Positions 1 through 8,100 of a DNA stretch of 64,000 bases are shown here, piece after piece. The position numbers and the translations under genes are program-made. The stretch spans positions 372,001 through 436,000 of the forward strand of contig NZ_PIPL01000001.1 of NCBI RefSeq assembly GCF_003987145.1, written 5' to 3'. Position 1 is the first letter of the stretch, and the number at the start of each line of letters is the position of its first letter. The notes beneath the pieces were generated by a model, which saw nothing but the letters and a program-made list of their open reading frames with translations, did not search any database and was not told the DNA's origin. The DNA comes from Aliidiomarina minuta. Its GTDB lineage: Bacteria > Pseudomonadota > Gammaproteobacteria > Enterobacterales > Alteromonadaceae.

Positions 1-2365
1 AGTGTGCCATGACATTCTCGGACAAACCGCGCTGGTGGATTTAGCCGGTTTACGGGATGCCATAGCCGACAAGGGCGGAGATCCGGCGAAAGTGAATCCG
101 GTAGTGCCGACTCAGCTGATTGTTGATCATTCACTGGCAGTGGAACATGCCGGTTTTGATAAAGACGCTTTTGAAAAAAACCGTGCTATTGAAGATCGCC
201 GTAACGATGACCGTTTCCACTTTATTAACTGGACCAAAACGGCCTTTAAAAACGTTGATGTGATCCCACCGGGCAACGGCATTATGCACCAGATTAATCT
301 GGAGAAAATGTCGCCGGTAGTGCAGGTACGGGACGGCGTAGCTTTCCCGGATACCTGTGTTGGCACCGACAGCCATACTCCTATGGTTGATGCTTTAGGT
401 GTTATTTCGGTAGGTGTTGGCGGTCTGGAAGCGGAAAGCGTGATGCTGGGCCGTGCTTCTTACATGCGTCTGCCGGATATTGTAGGTGTTGAGCTGACCG
501 GTAAACTGCAGCCAGGCATTACCAGTACCGATCTGGTGTTGGAAATCACTGAGTTTTTACGTCGTGAACGTGTGGTTGGCGCTTATCTTGAGTTTTACGG
601 TGAAGGCGCGGATAAATTAACCGTGGGGGATCGGGCAACGATCTCCAATATGACGCCGGAATACGGTGCGACGGCCGCTATGTTCTATATCGATGAACAG
701 ACAACGGACTATCTGAAAATTACCGGACGCGAGGATGATCAGGTGAAACTGGTCGAGACCTTCGCCAAGGAAACCGGTCTGTGGGCAGATCAAATGAAAG
801 GCGCTGAGTATGAACGTGTGCTGCATTTTGATTTGTCGAAAGTACAGCGTAACTTAGCCGGACCTTCTAATCCGCATGCCTTGTTGCCGTCTTCTGAACT
901 GGCCGCCCGTGGCGTGTCCGGTCCGGTCGAAATGGTCGATGGCAAAATGCCGGACGGCGCCGTTATTATTGCGGCTATTACCAGCTGTACCAATACCAGT
1001 AACCCGCGCAATATGGTGGCTGCCGGTCTGATTGCCCGTAACGCCAATAAACTGGGTTTAACCCGTAAGCCCTGGGTTAAGTCGTCGTTAGCACCAGGCT
1101 CTAAAACGGTGAAAATGTACCTGGAAGAGTCTAACCTGCTACCGGAACTCGAAGATCTTGGTTTTGGTGTCGTAGGTTTTGCCTGTACCACCTGCAACGG
1201 CATGAGTGGCTCTCTGGACCCGGCGATTCAGGAAGAAATCATTGAACGTGATTTGTATTCCACCGCCGTGTTATCGGGCAACCGTAACTTTGATGGCCGT
1301 ATTCATCCGCATGCCAAGCAAGCCTTTCTGGCGTCGCCGCCACTGGTGGTGGCTTATGCGATTGCCGGTACTATTCGTTTTGATATCGAAAAAGATGCAC
1401 TGGGTTATGACGCCGAAGGCAACCCCATCACCTTAAAAGATATCTGGCCAACGGATGAAGAAATCGACGCTATTGTGAAGCAGTCAGTGAAACCTGAGCA
1501 GTTCCGCAAAGTCTATGACCCTATGTTTAACCTGTCGGTAGACTACGGTGAGAAGAACAACCCACTGTATGACTGGCGTGCGCAAAGTACTTATATTCGC
1601 CGTCCACCTTACTGGGAAGGGTCGTTTGCCTCAGAACCTTCGCTTACTGGCATGCGCCCACTGGCTGTGTTGGGTGACAACATCACCACCGATCACCTGT
1701 CGCCTTCTAATGCCATTATGGCAGCGAGTGCCGCAGGCGAGTATCTGACCAGCATGGGTGTGCCTGAAGAGGACTTTAACTCCTACGCAACGCACCGCGG
1801 CGATCATCTGACCGCGCAGCGGGCGACTTTTGCTAATCCTAAGCTGTTCAACGAAATGGTTACCGACAAAGACGGTAAGGTGAAGCAGGGGTCGTATGCG
1901 CGCATCGAGCCGGAAGGCAAAGAAAGCCGTATGTGGGAAGCGATCGAAACCTATATGGAGCGCAAGCAGCCGTTGATCATTATCGCCGGTGCTGACTATG
2001 GTCAGGGCTCGTCCCGGGACTGGGCGGCCAAAGGGGTTCGTCTGGCGGGTGTTGAAGCCATTGCCGCAGAAGGTTTTGAGCGTATTCACCGCACTAACCT
2101 GATTGGCATGGGCGTATTACCGCTGCAGTTTGCAGAAGGCACCACGCGCAAGACGCTGCAGATTGACGGTACTGAAACCTTTGACGTGAAAGGCTCGCCT
2201 TCGCCAGGTTCAGCACTGACGCTGGTGATAAATCGCAAAGACGGAGATCAACTGGAAGTGCCCGTAACCTGTCGTATAGATACCGCTGAAGAGCTTAGTA
2301 TCTACGAAGCGGGTGGGGTATTACAGCGTTTTGCCCAGGACTTCTTAGAGTCCACAGTCGCTTAA
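1..2365 (+). CDS. acnD: Fe/S-dependent 2-methylisocitrate dehydratase AcnD (5' end outside window)
   Basis: Aconitase-family enzyme of the 2-methylcitrate cycle (propionate breakdown) that dehydrates 2-methylcitrate to a 2-methylaconitate isomer, which PrpF then isomerises. The 787 residues present begin inside the family's N-terminal region (CHDILGQTALVDLAGLRDA), so roughly 75-80 residues lie upstream of the window. The [4Fe-4S] ligand regions are visible (SCTNTSNPRN and ACTTCNG), as is the C-terminal swivel domain (GADYGQGSSRDWAAKG). AcnD rather than AcnA or AcnB is favoured because prpF follows 60 bp downstream, the usual acnD-prpF pairing. The open frame has no internal stop. The prpB and prpC genes would be expected just upstream, outside the window. 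Confidence 0.95.
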   Translation, partial: VCHDILGQTALVDLAGLRDAIADKGGDPAKVNPVVPTQLIVDHSLAVEHAGFDKDAFEKNRAIEDRRNDDRFHFINWTKTAFKNVDVIPPGNGIMHQINLEKMSPVVQVRDGVAFPDTCVGTDSHTPMVDALGVISVGVGGLEAESVMLGRASYMRLPDIVGVELTGKLQPGITSTDLVLEITEFLRRERVVGAYLEFYGEGADKLTVGDRATISNMTPEYGATAAMFYIDEQTTDYLKITGREDDQVKLVETFAKETGLWADQMKGAEYERVLHFDLSKVQRNLAGPSNPHALLPSSELAARGVSGPVEMVDGKMPDGAVIIAAITSCTNTSNPRNMVAAGLIARNANKLGLTRKPWVKSSLAPGSKTVKMYLEESNLLPELEDLGFGVVGFACTTCNGMSGSLDPAIQEEIIERDLYSTAVLSGNRNFDGRIHPHAKQAFLASPPLVVAYAIAGTIRFDIEKDALGYDAEGNPITLKDIWPTDEEIDAIVKQSVKPEQFRKVYDPMFNLSVDYGEKNNPLYDWRAQSTYIRRPPYWEGSFASEPSLTGMRPLAVLGDNITTDHLSPSNAIMAASAAGEYLTSMGVPEEDFNSYATHRGDHLTAQRATFANPKLFNEMVTDKDGKVKQGSYARIEPEGKESRMWEAIETYMERKQPLIIIAGADYGQGSSRDWAAKGVRLAGVEAIAAEGFERIHRTNLIGMGVLPLQFAEGTTRKTLQIDGTETFDVKGSPSPGSALTLVINRKDGDQLEVPVTCRIDTAEELSIYEAGGVLQRFAQDFLESTVA

Positions 2366-2377
2366 CAAGAAGCAGAT

Positions 2378-2409
2378 AAAAGGGCTCGTTTTTAGCGGGC
2401 CCTTTTTTA
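2378..2409 (+). terminator. Intrinsic terminator-like hairpin between acnD and prpF
   Basis: A 10-bp stem (AAAGGGCTCG pairing with CGGGCCCTTT through one G-U) is followed by a run of six T. It sits 12 bp after the acnD stop and ends about 16 bp before the prpF start. It may act as an attenuator that lowers prpF expression relative to acnD. Its effect on read-through cannot be judged from sequence. Confidence 0.7.
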
Positions 2410-2425
2410 TGGTTGGAGATAACAG

Positions 2426-3616
2426 ATGACACACCCGGCACAGATTAAAATACCCGCGACCTATATGCGTGGCGGTACCAGCAAGGGCGTATTTTTTCGC
2501 CTCGATGACCTGCCTGAAGCGGCACAGCAACCTGGCAAAGCTCGGGATAACTTATTGCTGCGCGTTATTGGCAGTCCGGATCCTTATGCCAAACATACCG
2601 ATGGCATGGGCGGGGCGACCTCGAGCACCAGTAAAAGCGTAATCCTGTCCAAAAGCAGCAAAGCAGATCATGATGTGGACTACCTTTTTGGTCAGGTCTC
2701 TATTGATAAACCTTTTGTAGACTGGAGTGGTAACTGTGGCAACCTGTCGGCGGCGGTAGGGCCCTTTGCCATTAGCTGTGGTCTGATTGACAGCAGCAAA
2801 CTAGTGCAGAATGGCATGGCCGAGATTCGTATCTGGCAGGCCAATATCGAGAAAACTATCATCGCCCGGGTCCCTATAGTCAACGGTGAAGTACAGGAAA
2901 CCGGTGACTTTGAGCTGGACGGCGTGACTTTCCCCGCTGCCGAAGTGCCGGTTGAGTTTCTCGACCCGGCTTCCGACAAAGACGGCCAGGGCGGTTCTAT
3001 GTTCCCCACCGGCAATCTGATTGATGAACTGGAAGTACCAGGCATCGGGACCATTCAGGCGACTATGATAGACGCCGGTATTCCGACGGTATTTATCAAT
3101 GCAGAAGACGTCAACTACACAGGTATTGAACTGCAGGAAGCCATCAACGGTGATCCGGATGCATTGATGATGTTTGAACGCATCCGTGCCCATGGCGCTT
3201 TAAAAATGGGTTTAATCAGTGAACTGGGCGAAGCAGAAAACCGTCAGCACACGCCCAAAGTGGCTTTTGTGGCCAAACCTCAGGACTATATTGCGTCCAG
3301 CGGTAAAAAGGTCACAGCGGGCGGAACTGACTTGCTGGTACGAGCCTTATCCATGGGCAAGTTACATCATGCCATGATGGGCACGGCAGCTGTAGCCATT
3401 GGCACAGCGGCGGCCATACCAGGCACGCTGGTGAACCTTGCTGCTGGCGGTGGTGAGCCTAAGTTTGTTACCTTCGGCCATCCTTCAGGAACGCTTAAAG
3501 TAGGTGCTGAAGCGACGCGGGTAAACGGCGAATGGACGGTGAAAAAAGCTATTATGAGCCGCAGTGCGCGTATCCTGATGGAAGGCGTTGTGCGTGTTCC
3601 TGGTGACAGTTTCTAA
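2426..3616 (+). CDS. prpF: 2-methylaconitate cis-trans isomerase PrpF
   Basis: PrpF-family isomerase (396 aa, the usual length) of the diaminopimelate-epimerase-like fold. It converts the 2-methylaconitate made by AcnD into the isomer usable by the hydratase step. Family signatures visible are the N-terminal YMRGGTSKGVFF, the GSPDPYAKHTDGMGGATSSTSK stretch and the WSGNCGNLSAAVGPFA stretch that holds the catalytic cysteine region. The ATG is preceded by GGAG in GGTTGGAGATAAC. It is the last gene of the propionate locus visible here; unrelated minC follows after about 180 bp. Confidence 0.95.
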   Translation: MTHPAQIKIPATYMRGGTSKGVFFRLDDLPEAAQQPGKARDNLLLRVIGSPDPYAKHTDGMGGATSSTSKSVILSKSSKADHDVDYLFGQVSIDKPFVDWSGNCGNLSAAVGPFAISCGLIDSSKLVQNGMAEIRIWQANIEKTIIARVPIVNGEVQETGDFELDGVTFPAAEVPVEFLDPASDKDGQGGSMFPTGNLIDELEVPGIGTIQATMIDAGIPTVFINAEDVNYTGIELQEAINGDPDALMMFERIRAHGALKMGLISELGEAENRQHTPKVAFVAKPQDYIASSGKKVTAGGTDLLVRALSMGKLHHAMMGTAAVAIGTAAAIPGTLVNLAAGGGEPKFVTFGHPSGTLKVGAEATRVNGEWTVKKAIMSRSARILMEGVVRVPGDSF

Positions 3617-3643
3617 GACACCGGTGAGCTGTCTTTATTAAAA

Positions 3644-3674
3644 AAAGCCGTCAGCCCCTGTGGTTGGCGGCTTT
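3644..3674 (+). terminator. Hairpin after prpF, possible terminator
   Basis: AAAGCCG pairs with CGGCTTT around a GC-rich loop 28 bp after the prpF stop. The T-tract on the + strand is short (CTTTCG), while an A-run precedes the stem, so the hairpin would terminate better from the opposite direction. As the only candidate between prpF and minC it is called a weak terminator. Confidence 0.45.
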
Positions 3675-3793
3675 CGCCTATCTAATCCCAGCCCCATGTT
3701 TACCAAAGTTTTGCATTCATCTGCTTTTAAAGCCCCTTGCTTTTGGCCACCATGTTGAGCGACTAAAACAGTTTAACCTGGAGCCAGATAATA

Positions 3794-4483
3794 ATGAGCA
3801 ATGCTCCTGTTCTAAAAGGAAGTAGCTTCACATTTTCAATTCTGCAGTTGTTCGACAACAACGTCGAGCAAGCGATTGAATACCTGCAGGCCAAGATTTC
3901 TCAGGCCCCTGCATTTTTTGCCCAAGCCCCTTTAATTATCAATATTGAACAGGTCACAGAACAACAGGTCCCGTTCGAACAGTTAAAAGCAGGAATTGAA
4001 ACTCTGGGCATGCGCCCGGTGGCCGTGGTGGGCTGTGAAACTGAGAGCAGCCGCCAGGCCGTGTTTAATTCCGGCATGGCGGCCCTGCGTTCAGCGGGGA
4101 ACCATTCAGAAATCAATATCCCGCAAGAGAGCGAGCAGAACACGAAAGGCAAAACCACCCAGGTGGTTAAAGTGCCGGTGCGTTCAGGGCAACAGGTTTA
4201 TGCACAGGGCTGCGATCTTGTGGTGCTGGGGCCTGTCAGTAATGGCGCGGAAGTGATAGCCGACGGTTCTATCCAAATCTATGGAACCCTGCGCGGGCGA
4301 GCTATTGCCGGTGCTTCAGGTCAGTTGGGCGCTCATATTATATGTCAGAACCTGCAGGCGGAACTGATTTCTATAGCCGGTGATTACTGGTTAAGCGAGC
4401 AGATAGAGAGTGAATACTGGAAGCAGTCTGTAATGATCAGCAAAGTGAATGACAGTCTACAGATTGAATCGATAAAAATTTAA
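3794..4483 (+). CDS. minC: Septum site-determining protein MinC
   Basis: Division inhibitor that blocks FtsZ polymerisation away from midcell, acting with MinD at the membrane. 229 aa, normal for the family. The N-terminal half (about 1-105) is the FtsZ-binding domain. The C-terminal half carries the beta-helix MinD-binding domain, with the hallmark VRSGQQVYAQGCDLVVLGPVSNGAEVIADGSIQIYGTLRGRA beginning near residue 130 (described here by its ends only: VRSGQQVYA to IYGTLRGRA). The start is supported by GGAG 12 bp upstream. minD follows 14 bp later and minE after it, the conserved minCDE order. Confidence 0.96.
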   Translation: MSNAPVLKGSSFTFSILQLFDNNVEQAIEYLQAKISQAPAFFAQAPLIINIEQVTEQQVPFEQLKAGIETLGMRPVAVVGCETESSRQAVFNSGMAALRSAGNHSEINIPQESEQNTKGKTTQVVKVPVRSGQQVYAQGCDLVVLGPVSNGAEVIADGSIQIYGTLRGRAIAGASGQLGAHIICQNLQAELISIAGDYWLSEQIESEYWKQSVMISKVNDSLQIESIKI

Positions 4484-4497
4484 AACAAGGAAATATC

Positions 4498-5310
4498 ATG
4501 GCACGCATTATTGTAGTGACGTCAGGAAAAGGCGGAGTCGGTAAAACCACCTCCAGTGCCGCTATTGCCTCAGGGTTGGCGCTGAAGGGCAAAAAAACTG
4601 CAGTGATTGATTTTGATATAGGTTTGCGCAATCTGGATTTGATTCTGGGTTGCGAACGGCGGGTTGTGTACGATTTTGTCAATGTACTGAACGGTGAAGC
4701 CACCCTGAATCAGGCATTGATCAAAGACAAACGCAGTGAAAACCTGTTTATTCTGCCCGCCTCGCAAACCCGCGATAAAGACGCACTCACCTTTGAAGGC
4801 GTCGACAAAGTTTTAAAGGAGCTCGGTGACATGGGTTTTGACTACGTCATTTGTGACTCACCAGCCGGTATTGAGCAGGGCGCCTTAATGGCGCTGTATT
4901 TCGCGGATGAGGCCATTATTACCACCAATCCCGAGGTCTCCTCGGTACGTGATTCAGACCGCATTCTGGGTATTCTGGACGCTAAATCAAAGCGCGCAGA
5001 AGAGGGGCTGGAACCTGTGCAGCAAAAATTATTGCTGACCCGCTATAACCCTCAGCGTGTGCAGGAAGGTGAAATGCTAAGTGTTGATGATGTGCTCGAG
5101 ATACTGAACATCCCATTGCTCGGCGTTATTCCTGAAAGCATGGCGGTATTGAACGCCTCAAATAAAGGGGTGCCCGTTGTTTTTGATGAGCAGGCTGACG
5201 CAGGAGCGGCTTATCAGGATGCAGTATGCCGATTACTGGGTGAAGAAGTGCCATTGCGCTTTGTCAAAATTGAAAAGAAAAGTCTGTTAAAACGCTTATT
5301 TGGGGGGTAA
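4498..5310 (+). CDS. minD: Septum site-determining ATPase MinD
   Basis: ParA/MinD-type ATPase (270 aa) that binds the membrane as an ATP dimer, recruits MinC and oscillates with MinE. The deviant Walker A is SGKGGVGKTT at residues 9-18. The switch region VIDFDIGLRNLD and the ICDSPAGIE motif are intact. The C-terminus (EKKSLLKRLFGG) is the amphipathic membrane-targeting helix. A clear AAGGAA ribosome site lies 7-12 bp before the ATG, and minE begins 5 bp after the stop. Confidence 0.97.
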   Translation: MARIIVVTSGKGGVGKTTSSAAIASGLALKGKKTAVIDFDIGLRNLDLILGCERRVVYDFVNVLNGEATLNQALIKDKRSENLFILPASQTRDKDALTFEGVDKVLKELGDMGFDYVICDSPAGIEQGALMALYFADEAIITTNPEVSSVRDSDRILGILDAKSKRAEEGLEPVQQKLLLTRYNPQRVQEGEMLSVDDVLEILNIPLLGVIPESMAVLNASNKGVPVVFDEQADAGAAYQDAVCRLLGEEVPLRFVKIEKKSLLKRLFGG

Positions 5311-5315
5311 TTACG

Positions 5316-5579
5316 ATGTCTTTGCTCGATTTTTTTCGCACCAGCAAACCGTCCACCGCTTCAACGGCAAAAGAACGCCTGCAGATTATAGTGGCGGAAC
5401 GGCGTAACCAGGGCGACGCATTGCCCGCTTATTTGCCCCAGCTCAAAAAAGAGATACTTCAGGTATTAAGTAAATATGTAAATATTGATGCCGATATGGT
5501 TAATATATCACTAGAGCATAGCGACGATAACCTGTCGGTACTTGAGCTGAATGTAACTTTACCGGACGATGATGATTAA
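5316..5579 (+). CDS. minE: Cell division topological specificity factor MinE
   Basis: Small activator of MinD ATPase (87 aa, family length 85-90) that sets the pole-to-pole oscillation. The N-terminal MSLLDFFRTSK is the membrane- and MinD-contacting segment. The RLQIIVAERR strand is the part that stimulates MinD, and the C-terminal half is the dimerising topological domain. GGGGGG just upstream, overlapping the minD end, serves as ribosome site. Confidence 0.97.
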   Translation: MSLLDFFRTSKPSTASTAKERLQIIVAERRNQGDALPAYLPQLKKEILQVLSKYVNIDADMVNISLEHSDDNLSVLELNVTLPDDDD

Positions 5580-5580
5580 G

Positions 5581-5982
5581 ATGAAAAAGAAAAAATATGG
5601 CCTGGCGAGCGCAGCTGCGCTTTACTTAATGAGCAGCAGTGCGCTGGCTATAGAATGCGAGTTATCCGCCTATCTGGTGGATGATGAGGGCGAGCTGGGG
5701 AGCAGCGCTATTATCAATCCAGCGGATGTTAAAAACATGAGCTGGAGCCAGGATGATGAGAGCTTAGCTACCTGGCGCATTGAGTTAACAGAAGAGGCTG
5801 GTGAACAATTACTGGAACATAGCAAAGCGCATATTGGACAGTCGATGGCGTTATTCTGTGATGCCGAGGAAATCGAACGTATGCGAATTATGGCGCCTCT
5901 GGGAGCTAAATTTATGATCAAAGGTTTACCACAGGATGTGATTCACCCAGATCGCCTGAGCAACCTGATTCAGATTAAGTAA
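5581..5982 (+). CDS. Small secreted protein of unknown function
   Basis: 133 aa starting at MKKKKYGLASAAALYLMSSSALA, a typical Sec signal peptide with cleavage expected after ALA (around residue 22). An in-frame start 12 bp upstream overlaps the minE stop and is less likely. The mature part is acidic, has two cysteines that could form a disulfide (CELSAYL and FCDAEE) and shows no motif I recognise. It follows minE by 1 bp, so it is probably co-transcribed, and a strong terminator ends the unit 20 bp later. Periplasmic location is inferred from the signal peptide only. Confidence 0.7.
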   Translation: MKKKKYGLASAAALYLMSSSALAIECELSAYLVDDEGELGSSAIINPADVKNMSWSQDDESLATWRIELTEEAGEQLLEHSKAHIGQSMALFCDAEEIERMRIMAPLGAKFMIKGLPQDVIHPDRLSNLIQIK

Positions 5983-6002
5983 AGAACTAAGTGCCAGATA
6001 AC

Positions 6003-6034
6003 AAAAGGGCCTGAATAATATTCAGGCCCTTTTT
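6003..6034. terminator. Bidirectional intrinsic terminator
   Basis: A perfect 13-bp inverted repeat (AAAGGGCCTGAAT / ATTCAGGCCCTTT) with a 3-bp loop, flanked by A residues on one side and a T-run on the other. It lies between the convergent minE-downstream gene and the Na/Pi cotransporter gene, and would stop transcription from both sides. Confidence 0.9.
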
Positions 6035-6056
6035 AGTTTTCTCTCAGCTTTCGCGC

Positions 6057-7784
6057 TTAATCATCAACACGCATGGCTTTCAAACGCCGGCCAGCTGCTG
6101 ATTCATTCACGTTTAACATGTGGTCGCCAATACGCTCCAGGCGGTTCAGCATGTCCATAAAGGTCACGCCAGCCCGTGCTGGATAGTTACCGCTCTCCAG
6201 CCTTGTGTAATGCGTATCGCGGTACATGTCACGAGTGCGGTCAATGGCGTTTTCAGTTTCAATAGCGGCGTCCAGGTCTACCTGTTCAGGAGACAGGGCT
6301 ACATTACGCGTCATGGTTTCAATAGCGGCGGCTACCGCATTCATCATCTCAGCCATTTCTGTAGCCGCATCTTCTGGCCAGGTTGAGCGAGACTCTGTCA
6401 TACGTTCGGCCAGTTTTGAAATCTGATAATAAATATCCGCAATGCGTTCTAAATCGTTGATCATAGTCTGCATAAAGCGAATACGTTCGCTGGTGGAGTG
6501 TTCCAGGTTGGTATGTTCGCTCACTCTTACCAGGTAATCTGAAATCTCCATTTCCATTTCGTCAGTCGCTTCTTCGGCCTTCTGAATTTTGTCTAACAGC
6601 GCCTCGCGATTGGCTTTAGGATCAAAAAGCAGTTCATTAACAGAGACGTGCATTTTGCCGACAATATCAACAAAGTGTTGAATTTCTTTGTTGGCCTGCT
6701 CGACGGAAAATCCTGGTGACGACATGGGACCACCGCTGATGTAACGCAGATGAAACTGGTCATCTTGTCCGCGGTCGGGCTGAATGTATTCAACAAAACG
6801 TACCAGATAAGGCACAAAAGCAAACATAATGAGTACGTTGGCAATATTAAATGTGGTATGGAACAGGGAGAGCGCCAGGGTTGAATTCTGCCTCGCCAGC
6901 ACATCGTCGCCCATAACAGATAAAGTGCTGCCAGTCGTATACTGAATAATGCTGTCCATCAGGTGCAGTACCGGATAGATAAGGGCCAGCATCCAGAGCA
7001 CGCCAATCACGTTAAAGAAGAAGTGGAACCTGGCCGCCCTTTTAGCGTGCACATTGCCCACCAAAGCGGCAATGTTGGCGGTCACCGTGGTCCCTATGTT
7101 TTCACCCAGAATCATGGCAGCGGCAATAGGAAAGGAAATCCAGCCTTCAAACAGCATCACTAAGGTAATAGCCGTGGCAGCGGACGATGACTGTGTCAGC
7201 AACGTTAAAATTGCACCGACGAATACAAAGAGTATTAACGAGAAGTAACCATAACCGGACAAGACGGTAAGAAATTCAAACATCTCCGGGTTGGCGTTGA
7301 TGTCGGGTACCGCGCCTTTGATAAACTCCAGACCAATGAAAATAATACCAAAACCAACCATAGCCTCGGCAATATTGCGCAGGCGGTTGTTACTGGAGAA
7401 CAGGAAGGCGAAGAAAATACCGATAACGGCCAAAGCAATGGGCGTTATTTCAAACTTAAAACCAAAGAGTGAAACCATCCAGGCGGTGATGGTGGTGCCT
7501 ATGTTAGCACCCATAATAACGCCAGTGGATTGTACAAAGGTCAGTAGCCCTGCGTTTACAAAACTGACGGCCATAACGGTGGTGGTGGTTGACGATTGGG
7601 TGATGGCGGTGGTGCCAAAGCCTGTTATTACCCCAGTGACCCGGTTCCGGGTCATGCCGCTTAAAATACCTTTTAAACGACTCCCTGCAATCTTTTGTAA
7701 CCCTTCACTAAAAATTTTCATTCCGAAGATGAAAATACCAAGCGAGCCAATTAACTGTAAAAAGTCAAAAATTGAATAAGTCAT
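6057..7784 (-). CDS. Na+/phosphate cotransporter family protein with PhoU-like tail
   Basis: 575-aa inner-membrane protein of the Na/Pi-cotransporter II-related family (NptA/YjbB type). Two inverted repeats of the transport core carry the hallmark QSS motifs (TAITQSSTTTTV near residue 60 and TLLTQSSSAATAI near 195), with about eight membrane helices over residues 1-330. Residues about 350-560 form an acidic helical PhoU-like domain. Likely role is sodium-coupled phosphate movement; import versus export cannot be told from sequence. It is transcribed away from the TonB receptor gene from a 316-bp shared intergenic region. Confidence 0.88.
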   Translation of the reverse strand: MTYSIFDFLQLIGSLGIFIFGMKIFSEGLQKIAGSRLKGILSGMTRNRVTGVITGFGTTAITQSSTTTTVMAVSFVNAGLLTFVQSTGVIMGANIGTTITAWMVSLFGFKFEITPIALAVIGIFFAFLFSSNNRLRNIAEAMVGFGIIFIGLEFIKGAVPDINANPEMFEFLTVLSGYGYFSLILFVFVGAILTLLTQSSSAATAITLVMLFEGWISFPIAAAMILGENIGTTVTANIAALVGNVHAKRAARFHFFFNVIGVLWMLALIYPVLHLMDSIIQYTTGSTLSVMGDDVLARQNSTLALSLFHTTFNIANVLIMFAFVPYLVRFVEYIQPDRGQDDQFHLRYISGGPMSSPGFSVEQANKEIQHFVDIVGKMHVSVNELLFDPKANREALLDKIQKAEEATDEMEMEISDYLVRVSEHTNLEHSTSERIRFMQTMINDLERIADIYYQISKLAERMTESRSTWPEDAATEMAEMMNAVAAAIETMTRNVALSPEQVDLDAAIETENAIDRTRDMYRDTHYTRLESGNYPARAGVTFMDMLNRLERIGDHMLNVNESAAGRRLKAMRVDD

Positions 7785-7978
7785 TCGCTAAGCCTTTGCC
7801 ATTCGGACAGGGCTGAAGGGTCGGGTACCTTCGACACTTCAATATCATCCGTTTGCATGGGTGCATATATGAGTGTTTTGAAGCGCGCATTATATCTGTC
7901 ATTTGGTTGTAATGAAACGGCAGAACGCAATAACTCGGCATGGTCGTTTTGTGTGCAATAGAGCGGCTAACTATACGG

Positions 7979-8030
7979 TTAATTGAACAGTCAATTAACA
8001 AAGATTGATTTAAATTGAATGTTCAATTAA
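7979..8030. promoter_or_regulatory. Two tandem BetI-like operator palindromes
   Basis: Site 1 (7979-7998) is TTAATTGA-ACAG-TCAATTAA, an 8-bp-arm palindrome. Site 2 (8011-8030) is centred on ATTGAA-TG-TTCAAT. Their centres are 32 bp apart, three helical turns, so two dimers would sit on one DNA face. The TTGAA..TTCAA core resembles the known bet operator of E. coli (recalled, not searched). They lie 70-120 bp before the TonB receptor start, in the 316-bp gap (7785-8100) divergent from the Na/Pi gene. No similar site is visible before betI itself. BetI as the binder is an inference from the adjacent regulator gene. Confidence 0.6.
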
Positions 8031-8100
8031 CATTAACCCCGTTGTCATATTCCTCCTCTACACTGGAAATCTTCTAAACAACAGCGAAACAGGAAAAATC

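Noticed and set aside
790..1203. 137-codon ORF opposite acnD
   Set aside because: Shadow of the aconitase coding sequence on the other strand.
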